NCBI GenBank assembly: GCA_903789415.1
Contig: CAIFEG010000007.1
Coordinates: 19,516-83,515 of the forward strand
Source: an uncultured Eggerthellaceae bacterium
Lineage (GTDB): Bacteria > Actinomycetota > Coriobacteriia > Coriobacteriales > Eggerthellaceae
Direction of reading: 5' to 3'
DNA length: 64,000 nucleotides
The position numbers were made by a program, and so were the translations under genes. Shown here in pieces: positions 16,985 through 26,267 of the stretch (positions within the stretch are counted from its first letter, which is position 1; the number at the start of each line of letters is the position of its first letter). Under the pieces are notes generated by a model. It saw nothing but the letters and a program-made list of their open reading frames with translations. It was not told where the DNA came from and did no database searches.

Positions 16985-18433
16985 GTGGCGGACAAAAACA
17001 AAGACACCAAGGCAACCCAAAAATCCGATGCACATTCTCGCAATTCTTCTCAGACGCAAGGGCGTCCTCAAACGCCTTTCATCCCTGAAGTGCACGCGCG
17101 CGATCGAAAACGCGCACATTTTATTGAACTTACCCATTCATCCACGTTGGCAGCAGGAGTCATGCTCGCTGCTGCCATCGTGGCATTGATTATTGCAAAC
17201 ACGCCTGCTTATAGCCCGTTTATCGGTTTTTGGCATACCCAGCTCACCCTTGGGTTCGGCGACCACATGGCGTCTATGTCTCTCGCTCACATCATCAACG
17301 ATGTGCTCATGGCTCTGTTTTTCTTATTGGTGGGTCTCGATATTAAGTATGAGATGACCGCGGGCGCTTTGCGGAATATTCGTCAGGCAATTCTGCCTAT
17401 TGTTGCGGCACTCGGTGGTGTGCTGGTGCCGATTATTATCTACACCCTCTTTAATGCAGGGACCGCTGATTCGCATGGATGGGGCGTTCCCACCGCAACC
17501 GATATTGCGTTTGCCCTAGGCGTTCTTGCGCTTTTGGGAGACAAGGTTCCGGGAGGAGTGAAGGTATTTTTATCCACGCTCGCGGTTGCTGATGACATCA
17601 TTGCCATTTTGGTTATTGCGATTTTCTATGGGCAAGCGCCTCAGGTTTCATGGCTTTTCGCTGCGGCAGTCGTCATGATCGTGCTGATTGCGCTCAACAA
17701 GAAACATGTCTATAGCCTCAAACCCTATATCTTCGTGGGCTTGGTGCTTTGGTATTGTGTATTTATGTCAGGTGTTCATTCGACGATTGCGGGCGTGCTT
17801 CTTGCGCTCACGATTCCTTCGGGCTCTCGCGTGAACCTGCATCAGTTTAATGATTGGAGCAAAAAGCAAGTCCATCAGGCAAGCCTTTCGCTCCGTCTCG
17901 ATGATCCGGTTATTGCCCAAACGGACTATCTGGAAACGGTTCGCCATCTGGAAAAAGTTTCCCACCATATAGCGCCGCCTTCTGTCCGCTTGGAGCGAAG
18001 CCTTTATCCGTGGGTCTACTTTGGCGTGCTTCCGCTGTTTGCGCTTACCAATGCCGATGTTTCTTTTGCCGGCATTTCTTTTGCCACACTCATCTCCAGC
18101 GATGTATTCCATGGCGTGTTCTTCGGACTGCTCCTTGGTAAACCAATCGGAATCATGATCGCGAGCTTGATTGTGGTAAAGAGTGGGCTTTCCACGCTTC
18201 CCGAAGGTGTCACCTGGATCCATATTTTTGGCGCATCCATCTTAGGTGGTGTTGGATTCACCATGGCCATCTTTGTCGCGAATCTGGCGTTTGTCTCTGA
18301 GGCGACGATCGCCATGGCGAAGGCAGGCGTCTTGCTGGCATCGGCATTTGCAGGAATTCTTGGATTCTTGTTCTTGTCCATCGAAGCAAAAAAGCACCCT
18401 GCACAGGTGCAAGGTGCCGAAGAAGAGTCTTAA
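16985..18433 (+). CDS. nhaA: Na+/H+ antiporter NhaA
   Basis: A 482-residue inner-membrane exchanger that expels Na+ for protons. After a ~50-residue charged N-terminus come the helices with ALFFLLVGLDIKYE, GWGVPTATDIAFALGVLALLG and STLAVADDIIAILVIAIFYG; the paired aspartates of ADD are the ion-binding residues. The conserved LGKPIGI and GVGFTMAIFVANLAF follow. It is about 90 residues longer than the E. coli protein, because of both tails and a central loop (about 280-330). The start is GTG after GAGAAAGG. No regulator is adjacent. Confidence 0.95.
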   Translation: MADKNKDTKATQKSDAHSRNSSQTQGRPQTPFIPEVHARDRKRAHFIELTHSSTLAAGVMLAAAIVALIIANTPAYSPFIGFWHTQLTLGFGDHMASMSLAHIINDVLMALFFLLVGLDIKYEMTAGALRNIRQAILPIVAALGGVLVPIIIYTLFNAGTADSHGWGVPTATDIAFALGVLALLGDKVPGGVKVFLSTLAVADDIIAILVIAIFYGQAPQVSWLFAAAVVMIVLIALNKKHVYSLKPYIFVGLVLWYCVFMSGVHSTIAGVLLALTIPSGSRVNLHQFNDWSKKQVHQASLSLRLDDPVIAQTDYLETVRHLEKVSHHIAPPSVRLERSLYPWVYFGVLPLFALTNADVSFAGISFATLISSDVFHGVFFGLLLGKPIGIMIASLIVVKSGLSTLPEGVTWIHIFGASILGGVGFTMAIFVANLAFVSEATIAMAKAGVLLASAFAGILGFLFLSIEAKKHPAQVQGAEEES

Positions 18434-18462
18434 GCCTCACGCCAAAGTTTTGCGCTCAAAAC

Positions 18463-20133
18463 TTACGCCAACTGCTGCATCGTTGCCAAAATATTCATGC
18501 GACAGCGATACCAAATGCGTTCGCTTTCTGCGGCTTGCGCAACAAGCATTTCAATACCGCCAAATGCGGGAATGCCCCGTTTACGCGCGTCGCGAATAAG
18601 CTTAGTCTCGCGCGGATAATAAATTGCATCCATGACGAAAATCTTTTCTGGCAAGATGTCTGTGGGGATGGGGGACTCATCGATATGAGCACGCTCATCG
18701 TCGGCCTCGCCCATACCTACATTGGTTGCATTAATCAAGATTGAGGATGCATCCAGGCATTTCTTTACCTGGTCGGTATCTGACATATTTGATACTTCAA
18801 TTTCGGTTTGAACCTGCTCACTAATGCGTTTTGCCAGGTCTCTCGCATCTTGAGCACCGTGTTCGCTATGGGCAAGCACGAAAATTCGATGCGCACCCTC
18901 AAGTGCTGCGGCCGCAATAATCGAAGCGGCAGCACCACCAGTGCCCAGAACGGTCATTGTGGCATCTTTGACTGATATGCGATGGAAGGCGAGTGCTTGG
19001 ATCAAACCAGACCCATCCGTGTTGAATCCTTTTGCCTTACCCTCTTCGAAGCTGATGACGTTCACCGAATTCGTCAGCTTTGCAACTGGAGACAGCTCGT
19101 CGGCATATTGAGCAGCGGCTCGTTTAAGCGGCATCGTGATGTTGCATCCGTCGACCCCGCCAAGCGCCCTAAAGGTATCAAGCACAGACGGCAATTCGCT
19201 CTCTTTTACATCAAACGCCAGGTATTTTGCGTCTATTCCGCACCGCGCAAACGATGCATTATGAATGGCAGGGGAAAGTGAATGTTCAACCGGATCACCC
19301 AATAGGCACACCATATGTGTCGATCCACTGATTGGCTTTTCTTTATCTTCTGGGATTGAATGTGCGGGACTTAACAGCGAAATGATCTGCCGTGTCGGGC
19401 GTATTCCCATCTGGCCTGGGGCTGATGGATTATCGAGCGCGGCAAATGCGATTGCCGATCCAAACTGTTGACCGGCAACGCGCGTGATGGTCCCTGAAGA
19501 ATCCATTGCCATGGTTATCAGCGGGCAGATACCCACCTCGTTGCTTGCTTCAGTTGATGCGGTAAGAAGGTCTACCGTATCGTGTGGTCCATATGACATG
19601 ACGGCCAGTTTTGGCATGTCGGCGCCCAGATCGCTTAAATGTTGAAGTGTCTTGACCATAGACTTGACCGATGGGGTGCCATCAAGAATATGCTTCGAGA
19701 CAATTGTCCTTAAATGTGCCTGATGGGCCAGGTCACAGAGCTCTTTTGCCTCGTCATCTCCGATGCGCCCTTCGATATCGATAAAGTCGAACAACTTGCT
19801 TTCAATAGCGGTTTTCACGAACTCTATATATGCGGTGTCGTCGAGTTGTGTGACGCCACCTTCACCTTCGGTGCGGAGCGTACATATGAGCGGGGTGAAG
19901 CGGCACACTTCAGAAAAGGCTTCGCCGAATTGCTCGACCATATCTTTCGCAGAAATACCCTGTGTGTTTGCCTGCTCGGCATAATCGGCACGCCATTCGA
20001 TGACCTCTGCACCTTTTTGAATGGCTTCGCGTGCTTTTGCGGTGCACGTTTCAGGGGTCGTTTCCATTATCGACACGGTAACTTTTGGACGATCCTGTCC
20101 GAAGGGAACACCTTTTACGTTAAATGCAGGCAT
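18463..20133 (-). CDS. Fused 3-dehydroquinate dehydratase (type I) and shikimate dehydrogenase
   Basis: Two consecutive shikimate-pathway steps on one 556-residue chain. The AroD part (about 1-260) has EWRAD, the catalytic His in IVSKHILDGTPS, the Schiff-base Lys in MPKLAVMS, and RVAGQQFGSAIAF with SAPGQ. The AroE part (about 270-556) has GDPVEHSLSPAIHN, NITMPLKRA (catalytic Lys), NTDGSGL (catalytic Asp), the nucleotide loop LGTGGAAAS and GIEMLVAQAAESE. All key residues are present, so both activities should work. This order is known from plants and some bacteria. The start follows GGAAG. It stands alone, divergent from thpR. Confidence 0.93.
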   Translation of the reverse strand: MPAFNVKGVPFGQDRPKVTVSIMETTPETCTAKAREAIQKGAEVIEWRADYAEQANTQGISAKDMVEQFGEAFSEVCRFTPLICTLRTEGEGGVTQLDDTAYIEFVKTAIESKLFDFIDIEGRIGDDEAKELCDLAHQAHLRTIVSKHILDGTPSVKSMVKTLQHLSDLGADMPKLAVMSYGPHDTVDLLTASTEASNEVGICPLITMAMDSSGTITRVAGQQFGSAIAFAALDNPSAPGQMGIRPTRQIISLLSPAHSIPEDKEKPISGSTHMVCLLGDPVEHSLSPAIHNASFARCGIDAKYLAFDVKESELPSVLDTFRALGGVDGCNITMPLKRAAAQYADELSPVAKLTNSVNVISFEEGKAKGFNTDGSGLIQALAFHRISVKDATMTVLGTGGAAASIIAAAALEGAHRIFVLAHSEHGAQDARDLAKRISEQVQTEIEVSNMSDTDQVKKCLDASSILINATNVGMGEADDERAHIDESPIPTDILPEKIFVMDAIYYPRETKLIRDARKRGIPAFGGIEMLVAQAAESERIWYRCRMNILATMQQLA

Positions 20134-20294
20134 GGTTTCACTTCCGTTTTGCTTTGACCAACATCAATTCAACATCGATACAATAAATCGTATATAAGAC
20201 TTTACTACTCAAATCCGTATCGCACTTGAGCAGTCAAAAGTTTTCGATAGGGAACCCATGGAGAGATAGAAAACGTACTAAGGGCAAAGAGAAT

Positions 20295-20831
20295 ATGCGG
20301 CTATTCATCGCACTGCACTTTAATGATGAGGTAGAAAAATCATTGCGTGATGCAATCGCTCAGGCAAAGTCTTTTTCAGAAAAGGGTTCATTTACCTGGG
20401 ATGACAATCTCCATATGACACTTGCGTTTCTGGGTGAATGCACCGAAGAGCAAAAACAGCAAGTGATTGAGGTTATGCAAACGATCCCGGCCATCCCGTT
20501 TACGCTTCGTCTGGAAGGTGTTCACGAATTTAAAGGCAAGGGCAAGGGGCGCGGCGAAGTCCTTTGGGTAGGCGTGCGCCGAGAAATTGCGCTCAATGCA
20601 CTTGCCGACAGGCTGAATCTCAGACTTCGGCTTGCGGGGTTTTCTCTTCCGCAAAGAGATTTTCGCCCTCACATCACGCTGGCGCGTCGAATCGTGTGGA
20701 AAGACGGGCACAGTGCTTCGTCTCTTCGTGTGAAACCCGCCGCATGCAACATCAATTCCATACATCTGATGTGGTCGCACCGCGTACAGGGGCGTCTCGT
20801 CTATACGTCGATCTATGACCGAACGTTTTGA
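20295..20831 (+). CDS. thpR: RNA 2',3'-cyclic phosphodiesterase (2H family)
   Basis: A 178-residue 2H phosphoesterase that opens 2',3'-cyclic phosphates. The two catalytic H-x-T-x motifs are HMTL (His40) and HITL (His126), each followed by the usual AFLG and ARR. The start ATG at 20295 begins directly with MRLFIALHF, the family N-terminus; longer in-frame starts add no conserved sequence. The gene overlaps the convergent GNAT gene by 19 bases. Confidence 0.92.
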   Translation: MRLFIALHFNDEVEKSLRDAIAQAKSFSEKGSFTWDDNLHMTLAFLGECTEEQKQQVIEVMQTIPAIPFTLRLEGVHEFKGKGKGRGEVLWVGVRREIALNALADRLNLRLRLAGFSLPQRDFRPHITLARRIVWKDGHSASSLRVKPAACNINSIHLMWSHRVQGRLVYTSIYDRTF

Positions 20832-21502
20832 TTGGCATCATTGGCACTATCTAAGATTGTTTGTGCTTGCTCTCTGATTTGGGGAAATGGAATAAAATCA
20901 GGCATTTCTTCCTTGTGATCGCCAATGATTTTTTCCATCAGGGTGATGTCGTTCCAACGCCCAAATTTATAGTTCGCCTTGTGGAGATGCGCAACTTCTG
21001 TATAACCAATATGTTCATGAAAATCATGACTGTTGGTTGTTATGTACGGGTCATCTTTAACAGAAGGAACGCCTATGCAGGCATACATGTTTGTGACGTT
21101 TTGTAAGCACAGAATATGGTGCATGCACTGCTCAAGCATCTTCCCCACGCCCTGATGACGTGCCTGAGAATTTACATATATCGAGGTCTCAACTGCCCAT
21201 TGATACGCTTCACGATTATTAAACTCGGCAACATACATATATCCGAGAAGGGGGTTGGCATGAGTGCCTTGAGAAGATGAGGAAGTATCGGAAGAAAGAT
21301 CATCTGTTAAGGACTTATCTGCATGCTCTTCTGCCACAAGATACGGATAGTCCTTCAAGACGGCCTTGATACGTTGGTGAAACTCTTCAAGAGAAGGCAC
21401 ATTGTATTCGGCGGTAATGTTCGTTTTTTCTACATATGGTTTATAAATATCAAGTAAAGCGGGTGCATCATCTAACCGAGCGAATCTGATATTTACCGAC
21501 AT
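20813..21502 (-). CDS. GNAT-family N-acetyltransferase
   Basis: A 229-residue acetyltransferase resembling the phosphinothricin/L-amino-acid acetyltransferase group: MSVNIRFARLDDAPALLDIYKPYVEKTNITAEY at the start, WAVETSIYVNSQARHQGVGKMLE for the acetyl-CoA loop (Q-x-x-G-x-G/A variant RHQGVGK), and FHEHIGYTEVAHLHKANYKFGRW at the end. A Ser/Asp-rich insert lies at about residues 65-85. The GAGGAGG site upstream of 21502 is strong. Its 3' end overlaps thpR on the other strand. Substrate unknown. Confidence 0.9.
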   Translation of the reverse strand: MSVNIRFARLDDAPALLDIYKPYVEKTNITAEYNVPSLEEFHQRIKAVLKDYPYLVAEEHADKSLTDDLSSDTSSSSQGTHANPLLGYMYVAEFNNREAYQWAVETSIYVNSQARHQGVGKMLEQCMHHILCLQNVTNMYACIGVPSVKDDPYITTNSHDFHEHIGYTEVAHLHKANYKFGRWNDITLMEKIIGDHKEEMPDFIPFPQIREQAQTILDSANDANQNVRS

Positions 21503-21740
21503 AATGGTTCCTCCTCATTTTTAAGATAAAAATATACGCAGTTAAAAAGGGGAGATACAAGTTCATCAGAAGCTCTCGAAAAATATTCATATTTAAAAAA
21601 TCGCGTTTGTAAATCGCATTTGTATATGCGCATACAGATTTTGTATACGCATGCGCGCCAACGGCTAAAATTTGATGTCTCAGGCTGTTAGTGAGAAACC
21701 GAAAGCGCATGTTCATGTGCACAGAAGAAATGGATAGGAA

Positions 21741-22331
21741 ATGCCAAAGAATACTTCCATAGAGCAGGAATGCCGGAACTGGGCGAAAGATGATCCTCTT
21801 TCTATTGCGTATCACGATAAGCGATGGTGTGTGCCGGTGCATGATGAGCAGGAACTGTTCGCCATGTTGTGTCTCGAAGGAATGCAGGCAGGGCTTTCCT
21901 GGCGGACGATCCTTAACAAAGAGCAAGACATACGCCGTGCGTTTGCAGGTTTTGATGTTGAGAAAGTTGCTTCTTTTACCGAGGGCGACATGCAGCGCCT
22001 GATGAAGACACCGGGAATCATTCACAATAAGCAGAAAATCAAATCGGTTATTACTAACGCGAGGGCATTTCAGAAGGTTCAACAAGAATTTGGGAGTTTT
22101 GATACGTACATCTGGCGCTATACCGGCAATAAGACGATCGTGCATCATCCGAAACATTTCTCGGATGTTCCTGCTACGTCTGATCTATCCGTAAAACTTT
22201 CAAAAGACCTGAAGAAGCGTGGGTTTTCATTTGTGGGTCCTAAAGTGGTGTATTCCTACATGCAAGCAATCGGCATGTACGATGACCACCTGGATGATTG
22301 TCCCTACAAAGCCATCCATGCGCAGCGATAG
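21741..22331 (+). CDS. tag: DNA-3-methyladenine glycosylase I
   Basis: Removes 3-methyladenine from alkylated DNA. The 196-residue protein has the zinc ligands at both ends: Cys in QECRNW and His in YHDKRW near the N-terminus, and His/Cys in DDHLDDCPYK near the C-terminus. The core LEGMQAGLSWRTILNK is diagnostic, as is FSFVGPKVVYSYMQAIGM. The upstream 100 bases contain tandem and inverted A/T-rich repeats (21597-21660). The ribosome site is weak (TAGGAA). Confidence 0.94.
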   Translation: MPKNTSIEQECRNWAKDDPLSIAYHDKRWCVPVHDEQELFAMLCLEGMQAGLSWRTILNKEQDIRRAFAGFDVEKVASFTEGDMQRLMKTPGIIHNKQKIKSVITNARAFQKVQQEFGSFDTYIWRYTGNKTIVHHPKHFSDVPATSDLSVKLSKDLKKRGFSFVGPKVVYSYMQAIGMYDDHLDDCPYKAIHAQR

Positions 22332-22453
22332 GTGCGTAACTGCGTGCCGCATATTTAGTGCGGCATATGGTGCGTAAATGCCGTAATCGAGTAAGCGCTT
22401 TAATAGAACTTTAAAAAAGTTCGCTTGAACAATGCCTTCGTTTCTAAAGAGAT

Positions 22454-22477
22454 AAACACATTCAGAAACACATTCAG
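22454..22477 (+). repeat. Perfect 12-base tandem repeat
   Basis: AAACACATTCAG occurs twice head to tail between the convergent tag and flavoprotein genes. Confidence 0.85.
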
Positions 22478-22479
22478 CT

Positions 22480-22524
22480 AAGAAGAAAGCCAATTCAACA
22501 GAGAGAGGACTGCGGAATTGGCTT
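22480..22524 (-). terminator. Terminator of the flavoprotein gene
   Basis: On the reverse strand AAGCCAATTC pairs with GAATTGGCTT, followed by TCTTCTT. It lies 54 bases past the stop at 22578. Confidence 0.7.
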
Positions 22525-22577
22525 GCTTCACAAATTAAAGAGATGGCAAGATTTTGCCTGCTTCAAAGGATGTTTGT

Positions 22578-24308
22578 CTATGCCTGCTGAGCGTTTTGCA
22601 CAATCATCTTTGCGACTTGACGCCCGCCGGTAGCGCAGCGTCCGGCATTAAGGCCAGCTGCCAGGTTCATGTACGTTCCGTTGTACATTCCGCCGCAGTC
22701 ATTGCCGACCACATACACGCCTTCAATAGGGGCGCCATCAGGACCGTAAGGTTGATACTGACCATTGGTCCGAATGCCGTCTAAGGTGCAAAGCGTCAGA
22801 CCCGTGTTTTTCACGGTTCCGTAGAATGGTGGCTGACGCAGCGCACTCAAGCGGAACGGTTCTTTCCCAAAGTCAGGATCGTTTTGCGCATCGAAGTTTT
22901 CATTCTGGCGCGCGCAGGTATCCAAGAACTGCTGTTTATCGGTAATTCCCAACTTATCGGCAAGTTCCTCAAGGGTGTCAGCTTTTGCGATAAAGCCCGC
23001 ATCAACAAATTCTTCCATTTCGGGTTCAACCATCAAATCAAGTTCACCAGGAAATGCATCATGGTCTGCGCCATCGCGATACACAAGCGTTGAACAGCCA
23101 ACGGTATGGAAGCGATTAACATCATCTTTCCAATTAGCATCCCAGATTTGGTGCCAATACCGCTGATCAGCTGGCTCGCGTCCAATAGCGCTCAAAACAT
23201 AATCGTATGGCGCACTTTCGTTATGAAAACGACGACCTTGATTGTTGACGCGCAGGAATGGTTGACTGCTGAAGAACCAATAGCCGAAGTCCCCGTTTGC
23301 ATTATATGGGTCCCCTACGGTTCTATCGGGTGTCAACAGACAACGATTAAAAGACATTGACGTGGGAATAGGGTCCATTTGCGCACCGAGCCACATCAAT
23401 GATTTAATACCATCGCCTTGAACCCCTTGGAATCCGCCATATGCGCCCAAGCAGCTCATGCGATTTGACTGACGTGCGGAATACATTTCTGGGTTATTCG
23501 AATATCCGCCCGTTGCAATAATGACTGCTTGGCGTGTATTAATGCGAATAGGCTGATTGTCTTTATTCGTCGCATAAAGACCCACAACTTTTCCATTTTC
23601 GGAGATCAGTTTCGTCATTGAGGTTAAGAAACGCTCATGACCATTGGGAAAAGATGTGATGTAGTTATCGAGAATAGCCTTAACCTTTGGTTCGCGCTCT
23701 GTATAGTCGCCCCCATTGGTTCCATGGCCTGTAGGGTATTCGGTATAAAATGTTCCCTCAGGCATGTTCCATTCCAACTGAACATCGATGCCATTTTGAG
23801 CCAAAATATTGGTATACCAATCGATTGCTTCGCCGGAATTGTCCAGCCAGGAACGAACCAGCTCTGTATTTTGATGCCCGTTTGTGTATCGATTGAAGTC
23901 GTTTAAGAACTGAGCCTTATCAATATGAACGTTTTGTTCCTTTTGCGCGGTGCTATCGATAGCGCCCAATGCAGATGAGCGAACGCCATCACCTTCTGCG
24001 CCTTTTTCGATAAGAAGTGTATCAAGACCCTGCTCTGCGGCCGTTCCCGCTGCGAAATATCCCGAAGTGCCGGCACCTACTACACATACATCACAGTCGA
24101 TAGTTTCCACGCAATCTGCGTCTGATACGGCTGGCTCATCACCAAGCCAACTTGGCTTCGAGGCATCAGCTGAATCATGATTGCCTTCCTGAACTCCTTG
24201 TGTGGATGGCGAAGCCGAAGCATGTTTCGCACCCGCGAGCTCGCCAATAGTTGCAAGCACTCCTGTCGCGAGAGTTCCGGTTAAAAATGTGCGCCGTGAG
24301 ATATCCAT
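22578..24308 (-). CDS. Tat-exported FAD-dependent reductase, fumarate reductase/flavocytochrome c flavin-subunit type
   Basis: A 576-residue flavoprotein. The N-terminus has a twin-arginine signal (SRRTFLTGTLATGV, then a GAKHASA cleavage region), so it should act outside the membrane. The FAD fold begins at about residue 73 with CVVGAGTSGYFAAGTAAEQG; ATGGYSNNPEM and the C-terminal GVYVVGNDCGGMYNGTYMN with AGRC belong to the FAD_binding_2 family. There is no CxxCH heme motif, so electrons must come from another carrier. Such proteins reduce fumarate or related enoates, steroids or plant compounds; the substrate is not readable here. It is divergent from a membrane LuxR regulator with two palindromes between, so that regulator probably controls it. 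Confidence 0.9.
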   Translation of the reverse strand: MDISRRTFLTGTLATGVLATIGELAGAKHASASPSTQGVQEGNHDSADASKPSWLGDEPAVSDADCVETIDCDVCVVGAGTSGYFAAGTAAEQGLDTLLIEKGAEGDGVRSSALGAIDSTAQKEQNVHIDKAQFLNDFNRYTNGHQNTELVRSWLDNSGEAIDWYTNILAQNGIDVQLEWNMPEGTFYTEYPTGHGTNGGDYTEREPKVKAILDNYITSFPNGHERFLTSMTKLISENGKVVGLYATNKDNQPIRINTRQAVIIATGGYSNNPEMYSARQSNRMSCLGAYGGFQGVQGDGIKSLMWLGAQMDPIPTSMSFNRCLLTPDRTVGDPYNANGDFGYWFFSSQPFLRVNNQGRRFHNESAPYDYVLSAIGREPADQRYWHQIWDANWKDDVNRFHTVGCSTLVYRDGADHDAFPGELDLMVEPEMEEFVDAGFIAKADTLEELADKLGITDKQQFLDTCARQNENFDAQNDPDFGKEPFRLSALRQPPFYGTVKNTGLTLCTLDGIRTNGQYQPYGPDGAPIEGVYVVGNDCGGMYNGTYMNLAAGLNAGRCATGGRQVAKMIVQNAQQA

Positions 24309-24328
24309 GGTTCCTCCCTTAACGATGG

Positions 24329-24357
24329 ATTGAAATTGATTGAGAACTCATTTCAAT
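24329..24357. promoter_or_regulatory. Dyad in the flavoprotein leader
   Basis: ATTGAAA (24329-24335) and TTTCAAT (24351-24357) flank 15 bases. A second overlapping imperfect dyad (TTGATTGAGA with TCTCAATTGA) surrounds them, 20-60 bases upstream of the flavoprotein start. Confidence 0.4.
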
Positions 24358-24405
24358 GTCTCAATTGATGGTTCTTACTATGGCTGCGTTTTTACCCATA
24401 TACAT

Positions 24406-24447
24406 CACGTAAGCTACGTGTTTTCTCAATATCACGTAAAATAGGTG
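24406..24447. promoter_or_regulatory. Two copies of a CACGTA-N3-TACGTG operator
   Basis: CACGTAAGCTACGTG (24406-24420) is a perfect six-base dyad. CACGTAAAATAGGTG (24433-24447) is a second copy with one mismatch in its right arm, 27 bases away centre to centre. They lie between the divergent flavoprotein and LuxR genes and are probable binding sites of the GerE-type domain of that regulator. Confidence 0.6.
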
Positions 24448-24535
24448 AGGTGGATGACCTGCCTAAATGCTTGTATGATTAAAAATGGCATCCAGCATTG
24501 AGTAAACACAAGAAATTGGAGTGAGGGGAGTGAAC

Positions 24536-26107
24536 GTGGCAACGAATCAGAATACGAATGCAGGGAATATTATTGATACGTTGGATACGCACGTTCTTCC
24601 CCAGTATCTCGGTGTCGGATTTGTATGGGCTTGGATCTATAGCGCATTTTCAACGCATGCACTCTTTCGATCGCAGACAGGTATTGCAATTAACTCTGAC
24701 CCAAGTTGGATTATTTCAGCAATAACGGTTGTGCTTGTCTTTCTCGTCAGTGGATTTGTATGGCGCAAGAGTCATATTGCTCAGCGTTCATCAGTGTGCT
24801 GGGCTGCGGTGGGCATGCTTGCAATTGGCTCTTTGGTAAGTGCATTCCCTCAATGGTTACCTGGCAATTTCAGCGCCGAATCATCGCTAGCCATACTCAT
24901 TTGCGAAATACTCGGCGGGGTGATGACTGGAATTGGCTCGGGATGGCTCGTACTTTTATGGGGAGATTTCTTCTCTTTTCTTCATACCGAGCAGGTCGAA
25001 ATTGTCGTTCCACTTTCTGCTCTCATCACCCTCGCGTGTTCTCTCACATTCCCGTCCCTTCCAAATGTCTTAGGAACAATTGCTGTTATTTCTCTTCCGA
25101 TATTCTCCGGAATATGCCTTCGGTTCTCCTTGCGATCGATTTCTATATTGCGTGCAAAAAGTGAAGAGCCTCAAAGCAGCTCTCGCATACAAAACGAACG
25201 TCATGGGAAAAATGGAGCAACGATTTATCTAGGGCGTAATACCGGAGGTTTATTGGTACAAACTGAGCAAAGTCAGGTTTCTATCAAAAATACCATCAGA
25301 ATCTGTTTATTTTTATGCCTGTGCTACATAGCGATTGGGGCTATCGAATCGCTTGTCACCGGGATGGATCCCGTAGGAGTATCTTTGGGCGTAGACATTG
25401 CGACCTCCTTGGGATCCTTGGTAGGAATCGCACTTGCCGTAGCTTTTATTTCGCTTTCGTATCGTGTTGATCTTACGGCATTCTGCAGATGGATATCTCC
25501 AGTAATCATCGTTTCAAGCGCCGCGATGATCATGGGAACACAAGCTGCGGGATTTGTCTCAGATATCTGTATTCAAGCGGCTGATCTCTCGCTCCAGACG
25601 GTTATTTTTATCTATTGTGCAAGTCTGGCTTCCCGGATTCATGCTTCAGATGTTCTGTTTGTAGGATTGTGCTGTGGCTTTCAGCAGCTCGGGGTTTTGA
25701 TTGGTAATTTGCTTGGAATTGGGGTACGACCCGACGCAACTGCGGCGCTTTATCTTGTGCTTATCCTTATTTGTGCGGTGGCTTTTAGTCCTCTTATTGT
25801 TCCGTCGACTCGGCAAGATCTTGCCCAAATTCAGCAAAGTGCGACCCGTCAAACTTCATCGGACAATCTTGAGACTGCCTTAGATAAAATTGCCGATCGC
25901 TATGGACTTTCAGAGCGTGAACGGGAAGTCTTTCGTTATCTCGCGCGTGGTCGTAGTCAAACATATATAAGAGAACAACTTGTTCTTTCGAAGAATACGG
26001 TTTCAAGCCACGTGAAGCATATTTATCAAAAGATGAATGTGCATTCCAGGCAAGAGCTCTTAGACATTGTCGAGAAAGCGAGCGATCGCACGAATAGCAA
26101 TGCGTAG
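24536..26107 (+). CDS. Membrane-anchored LuxR-type transcriptional regulator
   Basis: A 523-residue protein with about 12 hydrophobic helices (residues about 20-430, interrupted by a polar stretch near 205-245) and a C-terminal GerE helix-turn-helix: YGLSEREREVFRYLARGRSQTYIREQLVLSKNTVSSHVKHIYQKMNV. This architecture is common in Eggerthella-like Coriobacteriia, often next to a Tat flavoprotein reductase, as here. The membrane part probably senses a substrate. GTG 24536 is preferred because GAGGGGA lies eight bases upstream; GTG 24521 and 24530 are in frame. It is divergent from the reductase, with palindromic sites between. Confidence 0.88.
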   Translation: MATNQNTNAGNIIDTLDTHVLPQYLGVGFVWAWIYSAFSTHALFRSQTGIAINSDPSWIISAITVVLVFLVSGFVWRKSHIAQRSSVCWAAVGMLAIGSLVSAFPQWLPGNFSAESSLAILICEILGGVMTGIGSGWLVLLWGDFFSFLHTEQVEIVVPLSALITLACSLTFPSLPNVLGTIAVISLPIFSGICLRFSLRSISILRAKSEEPQSSSRIQNERHGKNGATIYLGRNTGGLLVQTEQSQVSIKNTIRICLFLCLCYIAIGAIESLVTGMDPVGVSLGVDIATSLGSLVGIALAVAFISLSYRVDLTAFCRWISPVIIVSSAAMIMGTQAAGFVSDICIQAADLSLQTVIFIYCASLASRIHASDVLFVGLCCGFQQLGVLIGNLLGIGVRPDATAALYLVLILICAVAFSPLIVPSTRQDLAQIQQSATRQTSSDNLETALDKIADRYGLSEREREVFRYLARGRSQTYIREQLVLSKNTVSSHVKHIYQKMNVHSRQELLDIVEKASDRTNSNA

Positions 26108-26267
26108 CACTTTCGCGAAGTACCATGTTCGTTCTTTCCCTGTTCAGAAGCGAGGTTTTGAAGCAATCTCTGAGTGCGTAGTATCATATACACTGTCGAG
26201 AAATATTCGTGATAGCTCGCATGAAGAGCTTTTGTTTGTAGCGCTAAGGGAGTTTATTGAAAAATGA
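26100..26267 (+). CDS. Possible 55-residue coupled small gene (uncertain)
   Basis: An open frame starting MRSTFAKYHVRSFPVQKRGF overlaps the last eight bases of the luxR-type gene and ends in an ATGA overlap with the start of the ClC gene. The double overlap would suit a coupled gene, and the otherwise unusual ~155-base gap would be filled. There is no good ribosome site, no recognisable family, and it may be chance. Confidence 0.2.
   Translation: MRSTFAKYHVRSFPVQKRGFEAISECVVSYTLSRNIRDSSHEELLFVALREFIEK

Noticed and set aside
21468..22157. 229-codon open frame antisense to tag
   Set aside because: It overlaps a clearly recognised gene, has no family resemblance and no good ribosome site.
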